Source: JBGZFC01 sp041846575
GTDB lineage: Bacteria; Bacteroidota; Bacteroidia; Bacteroidales; Dysgonomonadaceae
Reading direction: 5' to 3'
Assembly (NCBI GenBank): GCA_041846575.1
Contig: JBGZFC010000025.1
Span: 1-29,079, forward strand
DNA length: 29,079 nt
Shown: one piece after another, positions 1-7,029 of the stretch
Position numbering within the stretch: position 1 is the stretch's first letter
Layout of the letters: every line of letters begins with the position of its first letter
Made by a program: the position numbers and the translations under genes
The notes under the pieces: generated by a model
Databases searched by the model: none
The model's input: the letters and a program-made list of their open reading frames with translations, nothing else
What the model was told of the DNA's origin: nothing

Positions 1-824
1 ACCACCAACACCAACGCTACACCGTAAAAAATCTGACGCATATTGGCGGCGATGGCCGATGGCATTCCCACGAAACGCAATGCCTCAGGCAGCAACACGA
101 GGAAAACGGTTGCAAAGAAAATTCCCCGCAAATGACGCATACCGCCGATAATGACGATGCTCATAATAAAGATGGACTCATCGACGGTAAAACTCGTGGG
201 GTCGATATAGCTAATGTAGTGTGCATACAAAACACCGGAAATAGAGGCGAGCATACCGCTGATAACAAACGAAACCACCTTTGCTTGTGCCACATTCTTA
301 CCTAAACTTTTGGTGTAAATTTCATCTTCGCTCAATGCACGCAACACCCTGCCGAAAGGCGACCGGGTAATATTGTGCAGTATAAACCAAATGGTAGCCG
401 TACAAAAAACGGAAAGCAACAAAAACGATATTTTGCTATCGAAAGCAAATCCCAAAACGGAAAACGACGGAATGCCGGGTATGCCCAACGGACCGCGTGT
501 AACGTCCTGCCAATTATTCATAATTGAAAAAATAACCACCTGAATACCAAGTGTAATGATGATATAATAATCGTCGATGGTTTTCACCGCAACCTTGGAA
601 ACAATGTACGCAATAACGCCCGAAAGCAACAGTGCCACCGCCAGATTGAGCAAAGCGGGTGTGCCGAAGTTTACCGACAATAACGCGGTGGTATAGGCTC
701 CAATACCATAAAATCCGGCATGAGCCAACGAAATCTGTCCGCTGTAGCCCGCCACCAAGCTAAGCGACTGCGAGAGTATGGTGTAAATGCAGATTAATAT
801 GGCAAGGTGTAAGATGTATTCCAT
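1..824 (-). CDS. livM: LivM-type branched-chain amino acid ABC permease (partial, 3' end outside window)
   Basis: Inner-membrane permease that pairs with LivH to form the channel of a branched-chain amino acid type ABC importer. Reading from the ATG at 824 gives an uninterrupted frame to base 1, about 274 residues. It begins MEYILHLAILICIYTILSQS, then SLVAGYSGQISLAHAGFYG and further alternating hydrophobic segments; the conserved segment around IIGGMRHLRG lies near the end. The motif GYSGQISLAHAGF is the LivM signature near the N-terminus, and the family is usually about 300-400 aa, so only the C-terminus is missing. The start is one base after the livH stop (TAG, T, ATG), so the two are almost certainly co-translated as the last genes of the operon. 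GC content is visibly higher than in the methyltransferase and radical SAM genes upstream. The substrate cannot be told from sequence; amino acids, amides or urea are all handled by this family. Confidence 0.93.
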   Translation of the reverse strand, partial: MEYILHLAILICIYTILSQSLSLVAGYSGQISLAHAGFYGIGAYTTALLSVNFGTPALLNLAVALLLSGVIAYIVSKVAVKTIDDYYIIITLGIQVVIFSIMNNWQDVTRGPLGIPGIPSFSVLGFAFDSKISFLLLSVFCTATIWFILHNITRSPFGRVLRALSEDEIYTKSLGKNVAQAKVVSFVISGMLASISGVLYAHYISYIDPTSFTVDESIFIMSIVIIGGMRHLRGIFFATVFLVLLPEALRFVGMPSAIAANMRQIFYGVALVLV

Positions 825-825
825 A

Positions 826-1707
826 CTATATTTCCGCTTTTTTAATTCGTTTTCCGCTAAAACCGTAGGGTCTGAAATAGAGAAAGGCAATAAGGATAAT
901 GTACGCCGTGGCATTCATCCATTTGCTGTCTAAATAGTAGGCTGCCAAGTGTTGAGCCGAAGCCAAAAGCAGGCACCCCAACAGCAGATAACGCATTTTG
1001 CCCATACCGCCGATAATCATTGCCACCACAGCGTAGAGTAACCAGTTGAAACCCATGGTGGGCGTCATATCGGTATCGGCGGCGATAAGAATGCCGGCAC
1101 AGGCTGCCAACCCCGCTCCTATGGCAAAGCTCCACACTATGGCTCTGTTTTTAGAGATGCCAAAGATGGTGCTCAATTCGGGATTGGACGATACCGCCTT
1201 TATCTGCTGACCGATATTGGTTCGCTCCAAGAAAAGCCAACTCGCCGCCAACAGTACGCCACTTGCCACAATGGTAATTATCTGCACATCTGTTATGTAC
1301 GCTCCCAAAAACTCGTGTCCTTGCTTCACCTCCCACGTGCGGAAGCTGAGCGTACTGTCGCCCCACACGATAGAGACAATGTTTTGCAACACCACATAAA
1401 GCCCAAGCGAGGCTATCATCATCTGCCAACTCTCCGGCTTACGCTTCTGCAACGGCTTGTAAATCCATTGGTTTACGGCAAGCATCAGCAAAACCCCTGA
1501 AATAACGGAAACCGGAACCGCCACCCACAACGGCAACCCTTGCTGAATGCCGATAAAATAGGTAATGTAAGCCCCGAACGTCAGGGTGATGGCGTGGGAG
1601 ATGTGGAAGAATTTAATAGCCTGATAAATAACACTTATAGTAAAGGCTAATAATAGATAAATTGTAAATGTAAATAATATGTTTAGAGCTATTTGCATTT
1701 GATACAT
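826..1707 (-). CDS. livH: LivH-type branched-chain amino acid ABC permease
   Basis: Inner-membrane permease, partner of LivM. The 293-aa product has about eight hydrophobic segments, with the family pattern at the N-terminus (VIYQAIKFFHISHAITLTFG, where other LivH have G...L.FAHG..) and a C-terminal part IGGMGKMRYLLLGCLL. The permease-to-ATPase coupling region lies near RTNIGQQIKAVSSNPELSTI. Two in-frame starts are close: ATG at 1707 (overlaps the methyltransferase gene by 19 bases) and ATG at 1698 (overlap 10). Either is compatible with translational coupling; the second puts the first membrane segment nearer the N-terminus. The gene returns abruptly to GC-rich codon use after the AT-rich methyltransferase gene, suggesting that livH/livM and the preceding genes have different histories. 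Confidence 0.93.
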   Translation of the reverse strand: MYQMQIALNILFTFTIYLLLAFTISVIYQAIKFFHISHAITLTFGAYITYFIGIQQGLPLWVAVPVSVISGVLLMLAVNQWIYKPLQKRKPESWQMMIASLGLYVVLQNIVSIVWGDSTLSFRTWEVKQGHEFLGAYITDVQIITIVASGVLLAASWLFLERTNIGQQIKAVSSNPELSTIFGISKNRAIVWSFAIGAGLAACAGILIAADTDMTPTMGFNWLLYAVVAMIIGGMGKMRYLLLGCLLLASAQHLAAYYLDSKWMNATAYIILIAFLYFRPYGFSGKRIKKAEI

Positions 1708-2432
1708 TCGATAGATATAAACGGATATTCTCTATTGTCAATTAAGCGCATTTCAAATCCACACTTTTTCCCTATTTCTAATATTCTTTGAGTGCTAATA
1801 TCCAAAAAAGACAATTCAATTTTTTTCACGAGTCTTTTGCCTTGATATAAATTGTGGATTAAAAAATGTCGGTTTTTGATTTTATCGTATTCTGTATGGT
1901 AATAAAATAACTCGTTTTTTATTTCTATATCAATGATTTCTGATTTTAAGGGTAGATTAAAACTTCCTTCTTTTATGTTTTTTGTCCAATCTCTAAAATC
2001 AAATAAAAATAAACCGTCCTTTTCCAATATATCATATACATTTTTAAAAACGATTTCTAACTCGCTTTCGGTTTCAACGTGAGTGATCGAATTACCAAGT
2101 ATAAAAATCAAATCAAATTCCTGCGAATTGAAACTTATATTCAGTTTGTCCCAGCTTACAGTGTGAATATTTTGAGGATTAATATTTTGTTTTTTTTTTG
2201 CTATTCTAGTAAAATTACAACTCTTATCAGAACCAACAAAAACTTTGTCGGGATGTTTCCGTTGAAAAAAGTCTATAACATTTCCCGTTCCACACGCCGC
2301 ATCAAGAACTTTTTTTGAACTCATTATATATAAAGTTAAAAAATCAATTTGGCTTGCAAAATGACCTCTCCTCAAACCGACAGTTTCATAAAAAGGGGCA
2401 AATTTTTCATAATAATCCATATTCTTTACCAT
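1689..2432 (-). CDS. SAM-dependent methyltransferase, glycine/sarcosine N-methyltransferase-like
   Basis: Class I (Rossmann-fold) S-adenosylmethionine methyltransferase of 247 aa, cytosolic. Motif I is VLDAACGTG at residues 42-50; an acidic residue follows strand beta2 (GSD, around 69). ILGNSITHV at 111-119 and FDFRDW at 144-149 correspond to the LGNSFAHL and DHRN segments I recall from glycine N-methyltransferase. This suggests that an amino group of a small molecule, perhaps an amino acid, is the acceptor; the actual substrate is inferred, not shown. The ATG at 2432 overlaps the radical SAM stop by 7 bases (ATGGTAA). A second ATG at 2420 gives a product starting MDYYEKF, which is also typical. 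The gene is very AT-rich. It lies between the radical SAM gene and livH in the same operon, so a role on a molecule moved by the transporter, or made from it, is plausible. Confidence 0.85.
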   Translation of the reverse strand: MVKNMDYYEKFAPFYETVGLRRGHFASQIDFLTLYIMSSKKVLDAACGTGNVIDFFQRKHPDKVFVGSDKSCNFTRIAKKKQNINPQNIHTVSWDKLNISFNSQEFDLIFILGNSITHVETESELEIVFKNVYDILEKDGLFLFDFRDWTKNIKEGSFNLPLKSEIIDIEIKNELFYYHTEYDKIKNRHFLIHNLYQGKRLVKKIELSFLDISTQRILEIGKKCGFEMRLIDNREYPFISIECIKCK

Positions 2433-3343
2433 TCAAAAATAGGTTGAATATTATTTTTATTCATTTCTTCAATAATTCTCTCCCTTTCATAGGGAATAGT
2501 GTGAAACTGTTCTGTGTCATTGTCTAATATCTTAGGGTGTAAATAAGCACCCGGATAAGTTCCACAATCAATAGTAAACAAATCTGAATTTTGACATAAC
2601 TCCATATTTAACTCAAATGATTCGCGAGTATTATAGAATATCATCGTGTTTGGGAAATTATCTTTGTATTTCTTAATTGCCTTGCCAAACGAAATATCAT
2701 CTACCAAAGAGTATTTTTCATCTATAACAACCGAGTTAGCTCTTTTTACTCTTGGTACGCCAAAAATATAAGGTTCAAAACCACTTTTTTGAGTTAAATA
2801 TTTTGCATGCATCATCAAAGCATCGGTGTCTTCTTCCAAATCATTTAATCCAAACAAAATTCCCATTCCGTAGTTTTTCAGACCTGCATCAATTGCTATC
2901 TCATAAGCACTGTAGCGAACTTCATAGTTTGATTTCGGTGTTTTATTACCATGCCAAAAATTATATTTTTCTTTGTTGTAGGTTTCCATCCAAATAACAA
3001 AGAAATCAAGTCCTGAATTTACCAATGTTTTATATCCTTTATAATCGAACGGCTCTGAGTTTAAACCTATCCGTAAGTTTAAACCTCGCTTTATTCCAAG
3101 ATTTTTTACATACTCTATCCTTTTAGCAATTGCGTCAGGTGAGAAGTATCTATCGGAAGCATATACGAACTCAATTGTTCTATATCCATACTGCAACAAC
3201 AAATCAATTTCCTTTTTAAAATCTTCATCGTTCAATCTTTTGCGTGGAATTACGCTATTTGTTTTTCTAAATCCACAATACTTACAATCATCTATACAAT
3301 AGCTTGATTGATATTGAGGTACAATAATACTAACCTTCTTCAT
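2426..3343 (-). CDS. Radical SAM enzyme of the ThiH/HydG/PylB/BioB-like group, function unknown
   Basis: Cytosolic [4Fe-4S] enzyme that would cleave S-adenosylmethionine to start radical chemistry. With the start at 3343 the product is 305 aa, with cluster cysteines 16, 20 and 23 in SSYCIDDCKYCGFRKTN (CX3CX2C). The flanking pattern (S-Y-C, YCGF, then an N and RKRL followed by an acidic helix) matches tyrosine lyases ThiH/HydG and the methylornithine synthase PylB better than generic radical SAM proteins. Length is short for these families (about 345-470 aa) but enough for a barrel. A late CGTYPGAY segment resembles their C-terminal region. An upstream in-frame ATG at 3364 would add seven residues; 3343 is preferred because it gives the same 14-base overlap seen at the previous junction. 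No thiamine, biotin, hydrogenase or pyrrolysine gene is nearby, so none of those functions is supported. Confidence 0.88.
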   Translation of the reverse strand: MKKVSIIVPQYQSSYCIDDCKYCGFRKTNSVIPRKRLNDEDFKKEIDLLLQYGYRTIEFVYASDRYFSPDAIAKRIEYVKNLGIKRGLNLRIGLNSEPFDYKGYKTLVNSGLDFFVIWMETYNKEKYNFWHGNKTPKSNYEVRYSAYEIAIDAGLKNYGMGILFGLNDLEEDTDALMMHAKYLTQKSGFEPYIFGVPRVKRANSVVIDEKYSLVDDISFGKAIKKYKDNFPNTMIFYNTRESFELNMELCQNSDLFTIDCGTYPGAYLHPKILDNDTEQFHTIPYERERIIEEMNKNNIQPIFEW

Positions 3344-4316
3344 TGAATATTTTTTCAATTTCATTCTCTTTTAAACCATAGTCTTGGAATAAACATCTCA
3401 ATTTTTGTTTTTTTAACCCTGTATTTGTAATGTATTTAAAGAAACTTTTCATATCTCTTTTGGGAATTGTTTGGAATGTTAAGCAGTTAAACTCTTCATC
3501 ATAACTCAAAACTTTTTTATTATTGATTATAAGTGAATCACCTCCTATATTGTCATTGATAGAATATTTTATAAAATCTGCATAGGTCTCTTTATCTTTC
3601 ATTGTATATACCTCGAATGGACTCACATTGTAATTAATAACATTCTTCCCGAATATTTTTTCAAAAAACAATAAATGAAATAATTTATTCTCCTTTTTAA
3701 ACTTTTTGTTTGCTGTGTCAGCCTCTTTTGTTGTTGTCTGAAATTTCCCATTACTACTATTAACGTCAATCTTAAACAAATTAATACGATCTACGCAAGT
3801 CATATTGCTGTTCCCAATTTTCCATTGATGTCCATATAATGTTGCTTTATTACCTGTATAATATAACTCGGATAATTTGTTCAAACTTGTTTTGATGGCT
3901 TCTATATCCTTTTTTTGACAGTTATTTTCTAAATTCTTCATTTCTATCACGAAATCGGATTTTTCTCCATGCACTTCTTTAAACTTTTCAAAATACCATT
4001 TTGGTTGTTGTACATTGGTTATAATAATTTTAGATGACCTGTTATCATCTTTTATCGATTTCTCAAACTCATCTAAGTACTCTGAAGCAATATTTGAAAA
4101 TTCTGAAATGCTTTTATCAAAAGAGTTAACTACGTAATATGCGTTGTTTTCTTGTTCAAAAATAGGATTGTTTATAAAAATACGACATTTTGTTTCTTTT
4201 AGAAAAAATAGCCTTAACTTATTCCAATAAAACAATGCTTTTTCTGTTGCTCTATTTGCGAGAATGCTTACAAAAAAACCTAGCAAAGCACCAAAAAGAA
4301 TACTATTCCAATCCAT
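3330..4316 (-). CDS. Membrane-anchored protein of unknown function
   Basis: Not recognised. From the ATG at 4316 it is 328 aa. One hydrophobic segment near residues 5-20 (ILFGALLGFFVSILA) is followed by basic and aromatic residues (RATEKALFYWNKLRLFFLK), and the rest is soluble, lysine- and asparagine-rich and without cysteine motifs or known catalytic signatures. The positive-inside rule suggests the large C-terminal part faces the cytoplasm. The ATG at 4316 lies inside the end of livK (overlap 14 bases). An earlier in-frame ATG at 4352 would add 12 residues and overlap livK by 50 bases, which is less likely. It is extremely AT-rich: 13 G or C in the 60 bases 3661-3720. Its fixed place between livK and the radical SAM gene suggests a sensor, scaffold or membrane tether for the downstream enzymes, but nothing in the sequence proves this. 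Confidence 0.8.
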   Translation of the reverse strand: MDWNSILFGALLGFFVSILANRATEKALFYWNKLRLFFLKETKCRIFINNPIFEQENNAYYVVNSFDKSISEFSNIASEYLDEFEKSIKDDNRSSKIIITNVQQPKWYFEKFKEVHGEKSDFVIEMKNLENNCQKKDIEAIKTSLNKLSELYYTGNKATLYGHQWKIGNSNMTCVDRINLFKIDVNSSNGKFQTTTKEADTANKKFKKENKLFHLLFFEKIFGKNVINYNVSPFEVYTMKDKETYADFIKYSINDNIGGDSLIINNKKVLSYDEEFNCLTFQTIPKRDMKSFFKYITNTGLKKQKLRCLFQDYGLKENEIEKIFNEEG

Positions 4317-5448
4317 GTTTATCTTTTTTTTGTGGAATAAAATCTCCGTCATTAATTTGATATATCATAAATTCTTTAATAACACTTCCATATTCATCAA
4401 AAGAGAATTTGCCGCTTACTCCTTGCATATCTTTAATTTTAGAAATCCCGTCTCGTATTTCAAGTGCATTTTTAGCCCCATCGTTTATGGCTTTTTCTAT
4501 TACCTTAAAGCAGTCATAAGCATTTGCAGCAAAGACATCCGGCTTAGCTTTATATTTTTCTAAATAATCATTAAAAAATGATTGAGTAGCCTGATTATCA
4601 TCATCAATACTAAAGGCGGGATAAGAAAAATACACGTTATTTTTTGAATTTCTCAGACTCTTAGCGAACTCTTCGTCATAAAAACTACTTGTGCCAAAGA
4701 TTTCTGCTTGAATATTCAACTCTTCTATTTGTTTTAAAATAATCGAAACTTCTGCTATATATCCGGGAATAAAAATGGCATCAACATTTAATCTTTTTAT
4801 TTTTAGTAATTGAGTTCTGAAATCTTTGGTCCCTTCTTCAAATGGCTCTGAAAAGACAATTTGTCCGTTAATATGATGAACATTTCTTTCAAATACCTTA
4901 CTTATACCAACCCCGTATGTGGAATTTGTATAAAAATCAGCAATCCTTTTTTTTCCCTTCTCTCTAACTATAAAGTCCGCCATAATACTGCCATCATAAG
5001 AATCCGATGGCCACAATCTAAAAAAATAATGGCTAATCGAGTCAAAATCCACAGCAGAAGCTCCGGGTGCTACTAACGGAATCTTATTTTTATCAGTTAT
5101 AGGAATAGTTACAGAAGCCGTTTTACTTTGTGCCCCGCCAATAATAGCACTAACGTTTTTTGTCATTAATAGTTGAGTAGCACTGACAGCTGAATTTTGC
5201 TCGCCTTTATCATCTTCAAAAATCAATTCTATTTTGTCTTTTATCTTTGATTGACTATGGGCGAGTTCAATGCCATTTTTCATGGCTTGACCATATACAG
5301 CAGCATTCCCCGTCAGCGGCAATATTGCCCCAATCTTTACAACCTCTTTATCTTGTGCATTCTTCTTGCTTTTAGCATTCCACACAAAATAGCCTCCGAT
5401 AGCAACAATTACTATCAACGCAATCCATAATAACGTTCTCTTTTTCAT
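4303..5448 (-). CDS. livK: Branched-chain amino acid type ABC transporter substrate-binding protein
   Basis: Periplasmic binding protein of the type I fold (Leu/Ile/Val-binding family, Peripla_BP_6-like), 381 aa. An N-terminal hydrophobic segment (residues 7-23, LWIALIVIVAIGGYFVW) is followed by the characteristic opening strand VVKIGAILPLTGNAAVYGQ and AMKNGIELA. Later segments AIIGGAQSKTA and PLVAPGASA are typical ligand-site loops. There is no lipobox cysteine and no obvious signal peptidase site, so it may stay anchored by its N-terminal helix. The ATG overlaps the livF stop by four bases (ATGA). It is much more AT-rich than livF and resembles the radical SAM/methyltransferase genes in composition, so it may have arrived with them and may recognise a ligand other than leucine, isoleucine or valine. 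Confidence 0.92.
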   Translation of the reverse strand: MKKRTLLWIALIVIVAIGGYFVWNAKSKKNAQDKEVVKIGAILPLTGNAAVYGQAMKNGIELAHSQSKIKDKIELIFEDDKGEQNSAVSATQLLMTKNVSAIIGGAQSKTASVTIPITDKNKIPLVAPGASAVDFDSISHYFFRLWPSDSYDGSIMADFIVREKGKKRIADFYTNSTYGVGISKVFERNVHHINGQIVFSEPFEEGTKDFRTQLLKIKRLNVDAIFIPGYIAEVSIILKQIEELNIQAEIFGTSSFYDEEFAKSLRNSKNNVYFSYPAFSIDDDNQATQSFFNDYLEKYKAKPDVFAANAYDCFKVIEKAINDGAKNALEIRDGISKIKDMQGVSGKFSFDEYGSVIKEFMIYQINDGDFIPQKKDKHGLE

Positions 5449-6155
5449 ATCATAAAATGTTTAATATTATCTAATGTGTCAAGTTGTTCGGTATGTAGTT
5501 TGCCGAGTTTCAGCCCTACTATTCTGTCGGCAAAGTTAAACAATTCTTTTATTTTATGCTCCACAATCACCAGCGTTACTTTCTCCTCTTTGAGTTTGGC
5601 AAGGTGGTGTAGCATGGTGCCTATATTGTTTCCGCTTAGCCCTGCCAATGGTTCATCGTATAGCAGTATGCGTGGACGGTTTACCAATGCCATTCCGAGC
5701 GTTAGCAGTTTTGCCTCGCCACCGCTGAGTTTGCTCGTTGTTTGGCGGTATCGCTCTTTGAGGAGCGGTATTTCGGTCATCAATTGCTCTATGCGGTTCT
5801 GTGTCTCGTTTTTGTTGTTCAGGTGGAGCAGACATGTTTTGAGGTTTTCGGCAACGCTCATATCGGCAAAGAGTTCGTTCTTTTGAGGAATATAGACTAT
5901 ACCTTGCGAAATAAGCGGATTGTTAGGCATTTGGTATCGTGCTTCGGCAGTTTGTATTAGCCTGTTGTCGTAATAGATATTGCCTGCCCAGAGAGGTAGC
6001 AGTCCGTAAATGGCTTTTAGGAGCGTACTTTTGCCCGAGCCGTTACTGCCGGCTAAGAGTACGCTTTCACCTTGCTCTACTTGTAGAGAAATGTCGAACA
6101 GTACCTGCTTTTTGCCGTACCCTATCTGTATGTTGTCTATGCGTAATAGGCTCAT
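5445..6155 (-). CDS. livF: LivF-type ABC transporter ATP-binding protein
   Basis: Cytoplasmic ATPase that, with LivG, drives the LivH/LivM channel. The 236-aa product has Walker A GSNGSGKS at 36-43, a Q-loop in VYIPQKNELF, the ABC signature LSGGEAKLLTLG, Walker B ILLYDEP and the H-loop in LVIVEHK. LivF proteins normally read LLLDEP in Walker B; the tyrosine here is unusual but the acidic residues are kept. The ATG overlaps the livG stop by four bases, and livK starts inside its own last codons. Composition is GC-rich (32 of 60 bases at 5701-5760), like livG, livH and livM and unlike livK. Confidence 0.94.
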   Translation of the reverse strand: MSLLRIDNIQIGYGKKQVLFDISLQVEQGESVLLAGSNGSGKSTLLKAIYGLLPLWAGNIYYDNRLIQTAEARYQMPNNPLISQGIVYIPQKNELFADMSVAENLKTCLLHLNNKNETQNRIEQLMTEIPLLKERYRQTTSKLSGGEAKLLTLGMALVNRPRILLYDEPLAGLSGNNIGTMLHHLAKLKEEKVTLVIVEHKIKELFNFADRIVGLKLGKLHTEQLDTLDNIKHFMI

Positions 6156-6898
6156 ATATAGGCGTTTTTTATCTCATCGTTGTTTTTAAAATCGGCGAAA
6201 CAGTCGAACTCCGCAATCACGCCCCTGTTTAGAAAAAGTATTTTATCGGCAATTGCCTCAATGAAATCGGTGTTATGTTCAACTATCAGCAGTGCCTTGC
6301 CTTGTGCTTTCAGTCCGCTTATGATTTCGGTCAGCTTGTCGCGGTAAGCGATATTTACTCCCGCCACAGGCTCGTCGAGCAGCAGCACTTGCGGATTGTT
6401 TGCCATACAGCACGCAAGATTTAGCAACTTTTGCTGTCCGTAAGAGATTTCGTCAGCCTTACTCTCGGCTATATCGTCGATAAAACAAGTCTTTAGAATA
6501 GTGTTAGCCACCTCAAGGTTACGGTGCTGCTCCCGCTTCACCTGGCTGCAGGGCAGAATGGTTTTCCACCACCGTTCGCCTTGCTGAGCAGGAAAAGCAA
6601 GTAATAGATTCTGTAACACAGTAAGGTTTCCTATCAACCTCATATCCTGAAAAGTACGAGTTATGCCCATTCTGTTAATCCGATGTACCGGCATACTGTC
6701 TATCTTCGTTTCGTTTAGCCGAACTTCACCTCTGTCTTGCGGCATAAATCCCGATACAATATTGAGCAGTGTGGTTTTGCCGCATCCGTTTGCCCCCATC
6801 AACACAGCAATATTCCCCCCCGAAAGCTCAAACGAGACATCGTCGAGAACTCTGTGATTGCCAAACGATTTGGCTATGTGGGCTATGGTGAGTATCAA
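6152..6898 (-). CDS. livG: LivG-type ABC transporter ATP-binding protein, first gene of operon
   Basis: Cytoplasmic ATPase, 248 aa. Walker A is GANGCGKT at 35-42; the LivG-specific stretch MGITRTFQDMRLIGNLTVLQNLL contains the Q-loop; ISYGQQKLLNLA is the ABC signature; VLLLDEPVAGV is Walker B and LIVEHN the H-loop. LivG usually has LSYGQQRRLEIARAL, so this copy is slightly divergent. It is the promoter-proximal gene of the eight-gene minus-strand operon. A Bacteroidota -7 element lies about 28 bases upstream of its start, implying a short leader. The order livG-livF-livK-(three genes)-livH-livM differs from the E. coli order, where permeases precede ATPases. Confidence 0.94.
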   Translation of the reverse strand: MILTIAHIAKSFGNHRVLDDVSFELSGGNIAVLMGANGCGKTTLLNIVSGFMPQDRGEVRLNETKIDSMPVHRINRMGITRTFQDMRLIGNLTVLQNLLLAFPAQQGERWWKTILPCSQVKREQHRNLEVANTILKTCFIDDIAESKADEISYGQQKLLNLACCMANNPQVLLLDEPVAGVNIAYRDKLTEIISGLKAQGKALLIVEHNTDFIEAIADKILFLNRGVIAEFDCFADFKNNDEIKNAYI

Positions 6899-6925
6899 TT
6901 TATTTCTACGTTGTTAAATTGTTTG

Positions 6926-6933
6926 CAAAGGTA
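6926..6933 (-). promoter_or_regulatory. Candidate promoter -7 element for the liv operon
   Basis: On the minus strand the bases read TACCTTTG, an exact match to the Bacteroidota -7 consensus TAnnTTTG, about 28 bases before the livG ATG. The -33 element (TTTG) is poor: the closest is TTTC about 17 bases upstream. This is the only good match in the gap between tatC and livG, so the eight-gene operon probably starts here. Confidence 0.6.
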
Positions 6934-7004
6934 ATAAATTTGCTTGAAAAGAAATCATTAGAAGTATGTTTTTTGTTCTACACAAAATTAAAAGCGGAAG
7001 CTAA

Positions 7005-7021
7005 GTTTTTATGATAAAAAC
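7005..7021 (-). terminator. Weak AT-rich hairpin after tatC
   Basis: A perfect palindrome GTTTTTATGATAAAAAC can form a 7-bp stem with a 3-base loop, starting 9 bases after the tatC stop on the minus strand. It is AT-rich and not followed by a clean T-run, so it is at best a weak terminator; some read-through into livG cannot be excluded. Confidence 0.35.
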
Positions 7022-7029
7022 CGTCATAA

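Noticed and set aside
1689..3343. Defence island (anti-phage) reading of the radical SAM and membrane protein genes
   Set aside because: The radical SAM motif is of the ThiH/PylB kind and not viperin-like, no nucleotide kinase or effector is present, and the genes are coupled to transporter genes.
5476..5886. Plus-strand frame of 136 aa
   Set aside because: Antisense to livF, which has all ABC motifs; the open frame follows from the GC-rich codons of livF.
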